Assembly (NCBI GenBank): GCA_029261295.1
Contig: JAJDBP010000035.1
Coordinates: 49,582-113,581, forward strand
DNA: 64,000 bases
DNA from: Nitrospirales bacterium
GTDB lineage: Bacteria; Nitrospirota; Nitrospiria; Nitrospirales; UBA8639
Direction of reading: 5' to 3'
Below the pieces are notes generated by a model. That model did not search any database, was not told the DNA's origin, and worked only from the letters and a program-made list of their open reading frames with translations. The position numbers were made by a program, and so were the translations under genes. Of the stretch, positions 7,500 through 16,900 are shown one piece after another (positions within the stretch are counted from its first letter, which is position 1; every line of letters starts with the position of its first letter).

Positions 7500-9962
7500 T
7501 TATTGTGTTACCTGCAAATTCTTGGGTGGAGCTGGTGGAAATTGGTCACTTGAAACTTGAGGATCCGCTATCTTTGCGCGAGAAATTATGAGGTCATCAT
7601 ACCAAGTAACCCCTGGAAGATGATTCTGCTCCACCCCTTTTGAGGTATGGTAGGGAAGCAGCCAAATTTTTCCATATTTCACATTGGCATCTGCGTAACA
7701 TGCCGTATCCCCGGGAGGACAATTCACCAAGTCATATTGTGTCTTTTCCATCACCTTAACTGATGGTTGTCCCTCAGACCCTACCCACAATTCCACCGTA
7801 CTATCTTGATGATAATTCTGGTCATTTCTATACCACGTTCCTATATGAACATGAACTTGAAATGTCATCCATTCGTTGGGCTTATACCCTACACACGGTC
7901 CATAAGGGGGAACAAACCGTTTATTCCACGGTTGCTCCGTATTAGACCACTTTAAGGTCCAATTGCATCCGGTAACATCTCCAGACTGCAAAGCCCAATC
8001 ACTCCCAATTGGTTGTAGGGGAATCTCCAAGCCTTGATACTGGCCATCTTTATGCCCACAGCTATGGTACATCTGAGGAAATCCTTGTTGACTAGAATTT
8101 TGCACAACGAGTTCCATAGACGTACAGGAACTTGTTATTTTCCCAGGGGAATCGCCCTCTCCAATAATGACCTGCTTCCAGCCACCAGCAATATTTTGAG
8201 CAGATGCTGGATCCATATAGTAAAGCGTATCAATAAATTCTGGCGAAAAACGTTGGCGCCATTGAATGTAAAAATCTTCTCCTTCTCCAAATTTCACTGA
8301 GTTATCATCCATAAAATTCAGCCAAAATAACCCGGAGGTATTTGCTGGACTATTTGAAGGAATATCAAATTTTAATGAGCCAGCTCCAGAAGACTTGACT
8401 ACAGTATCAATCGTACCAAGCTTCACCCCATTGGTGAAATTTGGTGCCCACACATGTGGATCGGTTTCAGATTGAGAATCAAAGCTGAAACAGCGCACAA
8501 CATTAAGATTACTGCATCGAGCGAGAAAATCAGATCCAGTTGTACTACCACCTTGGACTTCAATTGTGGCTTGAGAAGAAAGAGGCGACTTATTCCCTGC
8601 CGCATCAAAAGCTAAAACAGAAAATTGATAAAAACCAGGTCCAGGGATCGTACTATCAAAAAATGAATTCCCACCTGTTGAATTAATTTCAACACCATTT
8701 CGGAAAATAGTATATCCAGCGACCAATCGATCATCTGTGGAAGGTTGCCACTGAAGATAAATTTCTGATGGAGAAGTCGCATTCCCCTGCACAACAGAAG
8801 GAACCGTCGGCGGGGCCGTATCTGGGATTAAAGGAGTTCCAGAACCTTGCTTATGTTTATAGAGAAACACTTTCGTTTGATCAAAGTAATATTTCAAATA
8901 CATAACCACACCATAATTGCTGATCGGAGCACCAATCACATCGAACGCCCCAGGACCAAAGCTTGTGAGTAGGGGTTGGGAGTCTAATAACGTCCAAGTA
9001 TCATTAGCTACATCATATTCATAGAAACCATTGTTAGAAGCATCAGATTGAAGTACAAGAAAGTTGCCACTGGGGTCTGGGGTAAAAACTGTTGAACCCA
9101 CTCTGATGTTGAAAGGCGCATTATTCAATTGCACAATAGATCCGTTAGCATCAACTTTATATAATGACCTTTTATCGTTGGATCCCCCACCAAAAATCAC
9201 GACTTTATGCGTGGAGCTATATCCAGAGACATGACTATGCGGGCCAAGATCTAAAGTGGTGGATAAGGTACTCCATTGATTCGTGGAGGGGTTGTAAAAG
9301 AAAAGGGAAGCCGGAGAGAATCGTGCATCAGCAAACAACAACCCTCCCATTTCAGGAAAATATTGCACCATTCCAGCAACCTGAAATCCACCTTGTGGAG
9401 GAATTGGCAAATTCTCCCAGGTGTTTCCCACCACATTATATTTGAAGATTTTCCCAAAATTATATTGTCGATAATAATAGCTTCCGGACGCAGGATCCAT
9501 TGTACTATGATCATAGCCATGAGAAATACAGGCTGTGGAGGAAGTTTGTGGATCCTCTGCCATACAGGATTCTGGAAGGGGGCCCTCACGCCACGTATTG
9601 GTTATCGCGCTATATATCACAAATTTTCCTGGATTATAATGGGGCGAACCGACAAAAAAGAATTGTTCTGTATTAGGATCCCAAGCAGCCTTATGAGACC
9701 ACTGGGTCACAGCCTTTCCTGCTAAAACTGTTTCAAAAAAATGCCCTTGATTCATCCCCAAAGTTGGCAATTCTGCCCAAGTGCCAGGAGCCATTTGATT
9801 TGCTAAATCCCCTAAAACGGTAGCACTAGAGATTTGCGGTGATAGGGACATGACAAAAATAATGACCATAACTTTTACCCAAGGACGCCGACATTTCCTT
9901 GTAGGAACAAAAGACTGCATATTCCCTATTTTTTGATAATAATTAAATAAATTACCTTCCAT
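7500..9962 (-). CDS. Secreted Kelch-like / FN3 / jelly-roll multidomain protein
   Basis: 820 residues from the ATG at 9962, chosen because AAGGAGG (9968-9974) lies 5 bases upstream; a TTG five codons further out overlaps that site. A long N-region is followed by a hydrophobic core (VMVIIFVMSLSP) and an SSA cleavage site near residue 47. Residues ~60-380 have repeated blades with Trp and Gly-Gly (VVIFGGGSNDKRSLYK), like Kelch or galactose-oxidase propellers. Residues ~390-478 are an FN3 domain (LQWQPSTDD, FSVLAFDAAGNKSP). The last ~330 residues form a Cys-rich domain ending in VTWYDDLIISRAKI, which resembles lectin/lyase jelly-rolls. Binding or cleavage of the EPS is likely, but no catalytic residues can be named. 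A c-di-GMP riboswitch lies in its leader. Confidence 0.8.
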   Translation of the reverse strand: MEGNLFNYYQKIGNMQSFVPTRKCRRPWVKVMVIIFVMSLSPQISSATVLGDLANQMAPGTWAELPTLGMNQGHFFETVLAGKAVTQWSHKAAWDPNTEQFFFVGSPHYNPGKFVIYSAITNTWREGPLPESCMAEDPQTSSTACISHGYDHSTMDPASGSYYYRQYNFGKIFKYNVVGNTWENLPIPPQGGFQVAGMVQYFPEMGGLLFADARFSPASLFFYNPSTNQWSTLSTTLDLGPHSHVSGYSSTHKVVIFGGGSNDKRSLYKVDANGSIVQLNNAPFNIRVGSTVFTPDPSGNFLVLQSDASNNGFYEYDVANDTWTLLDSQPLLTSFGPGAFDVIGAPISNYGVVMYLKYYFDQTKVFLYKHKQGSGTPLIPDTAPPTVPSVVQGNATSPSEIYLQWQPSTDDRLVAGYTIFRNGVEINSTGGNSFFDSTIPGPGFYQFSVLAFDAAGNKSPLSSQATIEVQGGSTTGSDFLARCSNLNVVRCFSFDSQSETDPHVWAPNFTNGVKLGTIDTVVKSSGAGSLKFDIPSNSPANTSGLFWLNFMDDNSVKFGEGEDFYIQWRQRFSPEFIDTLYYMDPASAQNIAGGWKQVIIGEGDSPGKITSSCTSMELVVQNSSQQGFPQMYHSCGHKDGQYQGLEIPLQPIGSDWALQSGDVTGCNWTLKWSNTEQPWNKRFVPPYGPCVGYKPNEWMTFQVHVHIGTWYRNDQNYHQDSTVELWVGSEGQPSVKVMEKTQYDLVNCPPGDTACYADANVKYGKIWLLPYHTSKGVEQNHLPGVTWYDDLIISRAKIADPQVSSDQFPPAPPKNLQVTQ

Positions 9963-9979
9963 CTTATCCTCCTTCAAAG

Positions 9980-9995
9980 GGATTTCCTCAAATCC
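9980..9995 (-). promoter_or_regulatory. Small hairpin just upstream of the ribosome binding site
   Basis: GGATTT (read on the minus strand) pairs with AAATCC around a four-base GAGG loop, 5 bases before the AAGGAGG of the Kelch gene. It could influence translation initiation as part of the leader of the riboswitch-controlled transcript, but a 6-base AT-rich stem may be chance. Confidence 0.35.
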
Positions 9996-10007
9996 TGTAT
10001 GTTAGAT

Positions 10008-10289
10008 TTAAAATAATATCAGATCCACTTTACTTCTAATTAAATAGAATAGCTTCAATAAGCAAAGTGCTAAGCCTCTTCTTTTAAAAGAGAAAGAATT
10101 CTTAAAATACGTTGTAAATTGGGGGAGATAAAAAGAAAGCAACGACACTAACCGGGGGGAAGGCTTACATAATTTCAGTATATCAAAAGAAATACCTGGT
10201 GCAAATGCAAATCCTGTCTTTGGGCAATCAGAAAAGAACAGAATAGGAATGAAACGTTCCACTGCCTCTACATTTGTTAGGTATTTCAC
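10008..10289 (-). CDS. Possible small ORF directly after the riboswitch
   Basis: A 93-codon frame from a GTG at 10287-10289, preceded by AAAGGA 7 bases upstream, begins 13 bases after the riboswitch aptamer and ends 45 bases before the ATG of the Kelch gene. The product is hydrophobic and basic (LVSLLSFYLPQF, LCLLKLFYLIRSKVD) and matches no family I know. Its position makes it a candidate direct target or leader of the riboswitch. Its composition looks unlike a normal soluble protein, so it may be untranslated leader RNA. Confidence 0.25.
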   Translation of the reverse strand: MKYLTNVEAVERFIPILFFSDCPKTGFAFAPGISFDILKLCKPSPRLVSLLSFYLPQFTTYFKNSFSFKRRGLALCLLKLFYLIRSKVDLILF

Positions 10290-10301
10290 GAACAAATCCT
10301 T

Positions 10302-10402
10302 TCCCTGGCAACCAGGCTATCAGAACATTTTTGGTAGAAATGTCTGACCCTTGGCTTTGCGTCCCTACCTCACGGTAGGTTTGCTATTAACAAGAATGGA
10401 CC
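10302..10402 (-). promoter_or_regulatory. Cyclic-di-GMP-I (GEMM-I) riboswitch aptamer
   Basis: On the minus strand the RNA reads AGCAAACC, a TACC-GTGA-GGTA hairpin with a GNRA loop, then GGGACGCAAAGCC, a second hairpin (TCAGACATTT pairing with AAATGTTCTGA) and TAGCCTGGTTGCC. These are the GEMM-I conserved elements in the right order and spacing, with the first hairpin the same length as in the Vibrio Vc2 aptamer. It lies about 340 bases upstream of the Kelch gene and about 190 bases after the stop of the asparagine synthetase gene. The 3' part also forms CCTGG-TTG-CCAGG, a possible alternative hairpin just before an AAAGGA site, which could act as expression platform. Whether ligand turns expression on or off is not clear. 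Confidence 0.9.
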
Positions 10403-10592
10403 GAGTAATTCCTCTTCTTTAGTCCTTCTGCTAAGACCTCCCTCAGACACTGGGGTAAAAATTTCGCATCTCATTCATATCGGCTAGACTTTTAATTTTC
10501 TTTAGTTCACCTATCGGGCAATAAATTATTTTAAACCTCAGAAATAGTTCAATTTTTCAAAAATTCTGTATATTACACTAAAATCTTCCCAT

Positions 10593-12557
10593 TTATTTAA
10601 GGATAACCGCGTCAATGTCCCTTTCAAAATACGCCCGCAACCAAACCTCCGTGTTGAGCAATGGCCAAATTTGATGGGGCTCCCCCTTCCCCGATAGAAA
10701 ATTTATCACTCGAGCCCGAAGCTTGCCTGGATCAACAAACTGAGCTAGCTTTGGCTCTCCACTGGCCAAAAGGCCCTCAACAACTGAACGCAGTGGTCCG
10801 AGCAACCATGAAGAACTTGGACCAGAAAAAGGTATTTTTTGGGGGTCTCCACTAATAATAGATGGCAAGGTGTCAGTCATAGCTTTTCGAAGAACTATTT
10901 TCGTAAGACCATTTTGAATCTTTAAATGATTTGGAAGACCAAATCCATACTCAATAAGTCGATAATCCATAAAAGGTAGACGCGCTTCTAATGAATATGC
11001 CATAGAAATGCGGTCTTCAAATTGCAGCCAGGCAGGAAGCATTTTATGGAAAAAATCTAACCGTAAATGTTGATCAAGTCCAGAATGGCATTTGCCTAAA
11101 TTTGGGCGTAAGCTTGCATGCTTTTCAAGAAGGTCCCCATGAATTAAATTTTCTAATGACCATGTATCGCCTTTCCCTAAAAGATGTTTTATGGATCGAA
11201 GAATTCTGTATCGTAGCGTACTAAAAGCCAATTCCCAATTCAAACCATGCATTTGTTTCATGGCATGAAGTTCTCCCCAAGCCCTTGTCCATTGCAAGCG
11301 AACGAGGGCATCTATCACAACTTCAGGACAATAGTCATAGGGATATCCAGCATAAATCTCGTCCGAACCATGCCCATTCAAGAGCACTTTGACCTGCTCA
11401 GCTTGCGCGCGTCGCATGAGAAGGGCATGAACCAAAGGGACAGAATTATACCAAGGCATTTCCATTGAATAGGCAACACCTTTAAGTAAAAATTGAACAT
11501 CCAATTCTTCTAAGGGGAAAACGGTATGTTTCGTCAGAGGTAATTGCTGACAAAGGGCATCCACTTTGACCGTTTCATCTATTTTTTCACCTGGGAAGCC
11601 GGCAGTAAAAGAATGTAAGGATTCACCTGTAACAGCCAGAGTTCCCGAATCGGAAGACATAAAACCCGCAACAATGGAAATAACACTTGTTGAATCAAGT
11701 CCGCCGCTCAGCATTGTGCCAACTTTTACATCAGAGCGAAGACGAAGATGAACAGAATCATTTAAGAGAAATTTAAGTTGAGTCGCAGCTTCCTCCAAAT
11801 TATTGGTAATCGGCCATGGCTCAAGTGGCAACGTCCAATAACGTGTACTTTGAAAAGAGCCATCAGGGAAAAAAGTCAAACAGGTTCCCGGATCAACAGC
11901 CCAGATATCTTCAAAAAAACTGGCCCCATTGGTCGGGGCGGTCCGCCGGGCTAAATAGCCAACAACCGAATCAACATCGGGACGACGAACAACCAAGGGA
12001 CATTGGAGGATGGCCTTAATTTCCGATGCAAAAAGCACTGCACCGTTTATTCTATGGTAATAAAGCGGTTTGATTCCGAATCGATCTCGACAAGCAACCA
12101 ACTTACGCTCTTGATTATCCCAAATCAAAAGAGCCCACATACCATTAAAGCGTGAAAAACATTCTTGCCCCCATTGCATGAAAGCCGCCAAGACAACTTC
12201 CGTATCTGTGCCGGTTCTAAAATTATGACCAAGGCTTTTCAACTGTTCTTTCAGCTCAAGATAGTTAAAGATTTCACCATTATAGATCATCCAAAATCGA
12301 CCATCTGGGGAGACGAAAGGTTGTCGTCCAGCATCTGACAAATCAAGGATGCTCAATCGTCGGTGCCCCATTCCAACGCCTTTTTTACCTTTTGGCATTA
12401 AGGGGTTATCTCGCCATTCCAAACTATTCCCAGGGCCAACAAAACAAAAACCAAAGTTATCTGGGCCACGATGCTCCAGCGCATGGGTCATTTTCGCAAG
12501 GAGTTTCGGATCTAAGACTTGTCCTGAGTAATTGTAAATTGCCGCGATACCACACAT
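10593..12557 (-). CDS. asnB: Asparagine synthetase (glutamine-hydrolysing)
   Basis: 654 residues with both halves intact. The N-terminal class II glutaminase starts MCGIAAIYN, so Cys2 is exposed after Met removal, and has HRGPD, RRLSILDL, NGEIFNY and the DTEV loop for glutamine binding. The synthetase half has the PP-loop LSGGLDSTS near residue 284. The reaction uses ATP, aspartate and glutamine to make asparagine, or amidates a related carboxylate in a pathway-specific homologue. Four other homologues in the window suggest specialised roles. The stop lies at the edge of the ~630-base region that holds the riboswitch. No near neighbour shares an overlap, so it may have its own promoter in the 328-base gap upstream. 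Confidence 0.9.
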   Translation of the reverse strand: MCGIAAIYNYSGQVLDPKLLAKMTHALEHRGPDNFGFCFVGPGNSLEWRDNPLMPKGKKGVGMGHRRLSILDLSDAGRQPFVSPDGRFWMIYNGEIFNYLELKEQLKSLGHNFRTGTDTEVVLAAFMQWGQECFSRFNGMWALLIWDNQERKLVACRDRFGIKPLYYHRINGAVLFASEIKAILQCPLVVRRPDVDSVVGYLARRTAPTNGASFFEDIWAVDPGTCLTFFPDGSFQSTRYWTLPLEPWPITNNLEEAATQLKFLLNDSVHLRLRSDVKVGTMLSGGLDSTSVISIVAGFMSSDSGTLAVTGESLHSFTAGFPGEKIDETVKVDALCQQLPLTKHTVFPLEELDVQFLLKGVAYSMEMPWYNSVPLVHALLMRRAQAEQVKVLLNGHGSDEIYAGYPYDYCPEVVIDALVRLQWTRAWGELHAMKQMHGLNWELAFSTLRYRILRSIKHLLGKGDTWSLENLIHGDLLEKHASLRPNLGKCHSGLDQHLRLDFFHKMLPAWLQFEDRISMAYSLEARLPFMDYRLIEYGFGLPNHLKIQNGLTKIVLRKAMTDTLPSIISGDPQKIPFSGPSSSWLLGPLRSVVEGLLASGEPKLAQFVDPGKLRARVINFLSGKGEPHQIWPLLNTEVWLRAYFERDIDAVILK

Positions 12558-12885
12558 AATAAATTTATAGGAAATAAACCTTCCTTAAAACAAGAAAAAC
12601 TTTGATTTGAAAATAATTTCTAGAAGGTAGTGCTTTAGGGGGAAAATTCTAAATTCTGGAAATTTTCATTTCTCCCAGCCAACTAAGATCATCATTTCCA
12701 ATAAGGTGCAAAAGAAGAAATCCTCTGCAAAGTAACTATCTAATGATTTCCGTTTCTTTTAAAAGAAATCTTTACATTCTGCATCCCCGAAAAATCCTAT
12801 CTGGCCAAATTGAGAAAAAACCCATAATACTTTAAGGCCAGAACGAAAGTTAATAGTTTACGTTCAAACTAGAAAGCCTTGAAAA
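12558..12885. other. Intergenic region, 328 bases
   Basis: AT-rich non-coding stretch between a methyltransferase and the asparagine synthetase. It may hold the promoter of the asparagine synthetase gene. I see no repeat, terminator or RNA signature. Confidence 0.5.
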
Positions 12886-13707
12886 CTAAACTGCAAATGG
12901 GGCAGCAGACCTATTTAACTTGAAATCAGAAATAGCCCTCAGGTCATGTGCCACATACATCCTTGATAACCATAATCTATCATTGAAAACCGTTTCTCGT
13001 TGCACACCTCTCCATTTATCAATTTTGACATTTGCATGCTTCTCATTAAATTCGGTAATAGCTAATAATTCTCCAGCAAACTTATGATTAAAAAAGAAAT
13101 CCACATCGTCAAAATAAAGAATCACTCTATTAAGATTTTTTTGATTTTCTGAAAAAAGAACTTCCATGGCATCCACGGTTGAAGAATATAAATCCAAATC
13201 AAAAGAAACGAAGCCAATTGGTAAGTTATTCTTTGTTAAAAATTTCGGGACTGTTTCACGGACATTCCCAATGATCAACTCGGTTCTTTCACTTAGCCTT
13301 TTTTTCAAACTTTCCTCATCCATTGGATAATCGCATTGACGCCATTGGTCAGGATGATCACGAAAATCAGGGAGAAGAGTTGGGAGACCTGACCCAGAGT
13401 CAAAACCCTTAACCCATATTTTGACCCCAGTCTCTTTTTCAATTAACCCGGCATACTTATCTAAGCATACAAGACCATTCCCGGCGGCTACTCCAAACTC
13501 AATGGCAATAATCTCTTTAAGGCCCTGGGATTTCGCTTGGTCTGCAGCTTTCAATAAACCAGTGAGGTAATTGGGGCGATCAGCTGTTTCCCATTTGGCC
13601 TTTTGACGAAGTGAAGAGGAAAAATATTTGACAATTTTCTGAGCCAAAACTCGAAACGGAGGTTCTTCAGAAAACCTATTGAATAATTGAGAAATTCCAC
13701 CAGACAT
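12886..13707 (-). CDS. TylF-like class I SAM-dependent methyltransferase
   Basis: 273 residues. A glycine-rich SAM site IAIEFGVAAGNG lies near residues 67-78 and GFVSFDLDLYSST near residue 170, a pattern typical of macrocin O-methyltransferase (TylF/MycF) relatives, where the acidic DLDLY block binds the metal or cofactor. Such enzymes O-methylate sugars, often on natural products. It lies 233 bases downstream of the NRPS operon on the same strand, so it could modify a sugar of the EPS or a peptide-linked sugar. The substrate is not visible. Confidence 0.75.
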   Translation of the reverse strand: MSGGISQLFNRFSEEPPFRVLAQKIVKYFSSSLRQKAKWETADRPNYLTGLLKAADQAKSQGLKEIIAIEFGVAAGNGLVCLDKYAGLIEKETGVKIWVKGFDSGSGLPTLLPDFRDHPDQWRQCDYPMDEESLKKRLSERTELIIGNVRETVPKFLTKNNLPIGFVSFDLDLYSSTVDAMEVLFSENQKNLNRVILYFDDVDFFFNHKFAGELLAITEFNEKHANVKIDKWRGVQRETVFNDRLWLSRMYVAHDLRAISDFKLNRSAAPFAV

Positions 13708-13940
13708 ATAACACCTCTATCGTTAAGGTTGTTTGTAATTGCTTCTTTTTGAAAATTCCAAAATAGCCTAGATATTTTCTTTTGAAACCTTTGGCTCTCG
13801 AAATTGACAAATTTAATCTACCAGAATTTTCAACCAGATAAGAGTTCAATTCCTGAAAATAACAATCAACTCATCAAGACTTTTCTACTCAACTCCTTAA
13901 AGAAGAATTTATTAAGGAGAAAAAATTAATCGTTTTTTTA

Positions 13941-16900
13941 TTAGATATTAATAAATGTAATCGTTTTTTTTAAATTTTCACGTGCAGGCTTCAGCCGTGA
14001 TTCTAAGAAATTTCCAAAATCTTCAGTATAGTCCACCAACCAAGACTTATGGTTCCCCGAAAGTTGATGTACACTTACTCCTTTCGTTGAAAAATCCCCC
14101 CACCCCATAGCTAAATCGACATCCCATTCATGCCTATCCTCAATCGTTCGGGCTAGCACAATTTCCCCTTCAAATTTGCTTGTTGGCGCATAATTATCCA
14201 TGGCCCGAAAAATGCGGTATTCAATATATTCATGCTTCACAATTTCTATGAAGGTTCGAATATTCAAATCTGACATCCGCGCACGACTCAATAAAGCCTT
14301 CAGTTGGTTCAAAACTCTAAATGGGGCTGAACGACCAAAAACAGCTCCATTTGCATAATGTGGCGCTGGCGTAATCCATACAATGAGTTTAGCCACAGTT
14401 TCACCACGTCGCTGGAGCTCTGTCGCTATAGCAAATGCAATTAAGGCTCCTTCACATCCCCCTCCTAAGAAATAGGGCCCTTTGGGCTGTAATTTTTGGA
14501 TAGCCGCAACAAATTCTCCTGTCAAAGCCTCAACTGACCTGTATGCCTTTAACCCTTGAGCAACACGTCCGCTCTGAAGGGCATAGGCATCCAAACGATA
14601 AAAAGGTTGCTCAAGATGAATTCGTTTGGCCACATCTACGTAACGTGGGTGACTTCCAACCGAAAAAAAAGGTTCCATGGAACCAGTTGAGCGAATGGCT
14701 GAAATAGCTTGAGGGAACTTTGAGCTAGTGGCTTCAGATTCAGAGACAAGGTCTTCAATGGTTCGTCCCTGAAAAAGAGCAATAACCGGAATACGCCGAC
14801 CTAAGACCTTTTCCATTTTTGAAACGAGTCGCAACGCAAGAAGGGAATGTCCACCAAGATCAAAGAAATTATCCCGAATTCCTACTTTTGGAATACCAAG
14901 CACCTCAGCCCAAATATCTACGAGTTCTTTTTGGGCGACCGTTTGAGGAGCAAGATAACCCTCACCATAGTCAGACCTTATTTCAATTGGAGGCGGAAGG
15001 GCTTTTCTATTTACTTTTCCATTAGGGGTAAGAGGCAGTGAATCTAGTACAACAAATAGAGATGGCACCATATAGTCCGGAAGTGATAGCTTTAAATACT
15101 CTCGCAACTCCCTAATATTTAGTGAGTCCTCCTGAATGGATGCCATAAGATAATACGCCACAAGGCGTTTCCCTCCTGAACTATCCGTATCCGCAATTAC
15201 CACCGATTGACGAACCCCTGGATGCGTTTCTAGCACAGATTCTATTTCTCCCAACTCAATACGAAATCCTCGGATTTTAACCTGATGATCAAGTCGTCCT
15301 AATAATTCAATATCCCCATTAACCTGATATCGTCCTAAATCTCCCGTATGGTACAAAAGAACATCATCTTTAAAAGTATGGGAAACAAATTTTTCTTTCG
15401 TTAGTTTCTCACGGTTAAGATATCCCTTAGCCAAACCTACCCCCCCAATACACAGTTCTCCTGGAACACCAATAGGAACCAGTTGATAAAACGCATCAAG
15501 CAGGAATATTTTTGTATTGGCTATTGGTCGTCCAATGCAGATCGAACCATCTTCCTTGGAGAAAATTTGCTTAACTGTAGACCAGACTGTCGTCTCTGTA
15601 GGTCCATACACATTCCAAAGTTCCCCACATCGTTCAAGCAGTCCCTCGGAAAGTTCACGTGGCAGGGATTCTCCACCACACAAAAGTTTGATGTTAGGAT
15701 CTCCACTCCAATTTTCATCAAGCAACATTCGCCAAGTGGCAGGTGTAGCCTGCATAATAGTTGCACCACACGATTGAATCTTTTGACTAAGAAGTCGACC
15801 ATCCAAAGCCTCAGTTCGAGAGGCAATAACAACACAGGCCCCACAAATAAGGGGCAAATATAATTCAAGGCCAGCGATGTCAAAAGAAAGTGTTGTTATT
15901 GCTAACAACCGATCTGAAGACTGAATTCCAGGCTGATTTTTCATAGCACAAAGAAAATTCACCAGAGCCCGTTGTTGAATCATGACACCTTTAGGTTGGC
16001 CCGTAGAACCAGAGGTGTAAATCACATAAGCCATACTATCCGGTGTTGTTGAAGAGGAAAAATCTGATGATGAACTTTCAGCAATGGTCCCATTATCAAC
16101 ATCCATTAAAATGACTTTGGGAGTGTCCGATGGGAGTCTATCGAGCAAGGTTGATTCGGTAAGTAAAAATTTCACTTCCGCATCTTTGACCATATATGCC
16201 AGCCGATCAGAAGGAAACGCAGGATCCAGCGGCACATAAAAACCCCCAGCCTTCATCGTTCCAAGAAGAGCTACAAGCATATGAAACGAGCGTTCAATAA
16301 ATATACCGACCGGTGTCTGCGGGACAACTCCAATGGCTTGAAGATGTCGTGCGAATGAATTCGAACAGGCTTCTAATTGGCTATAACTGTACGTGATGCC
16401 TTCGAACTCAACGGCAATAGCTTCAGGGGTTCTTGTGGCTTGTTCTGTAATAAGCTGAGGGACGGTTGCCTGATTTGGGTAGTAAAAATCTGTATTATTC
16501 CAAGTCCCCAATAATTTCGTTTTCTCTTCCTCAGGCAATAAGTTCAACTTCCAAACAGACGTTGATGGACCGTCCACAATACTTTGTAATAAAATACGGA
16601 AGTGAATCATTAAATTTTCAATCGTGGGTTCCTCAAAAATATCAGTACTGTATTCAACTTTAACCAGATAACCATCGGGATTGGGATGAATATAAAAGCT
16701 GAGGTCAAACATGGCGGTATCCATTCCCACAAAATCTCGATCAATCTCAATTGATCCCATTGAGCTATCCAAAAATTCTTGATTTTGAAGCACCAATAAA
16801 ATTTGAAAAAATGGGGAGTGCGTAAGATCTCGATCAGGTTGAAGTTCTTCTATAAGTTTTTCAAAAGGAACATTTTGATGAGAGAATGCTCCCAGTGCAA

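Noticed and set aside
10361..10380. CCTACC-TCAC-GGTAGG read as a + strand terminator hairpin
   Set aside because: It has no T tract and belongs to the first hairpin of the minus-strand c-di-GMP aptamer.
15521..15883. 120-codon frame inside the NRPS gene
   Set aside because: It is a shadow of the NRPS adenylation domain in another frame of the same strand.
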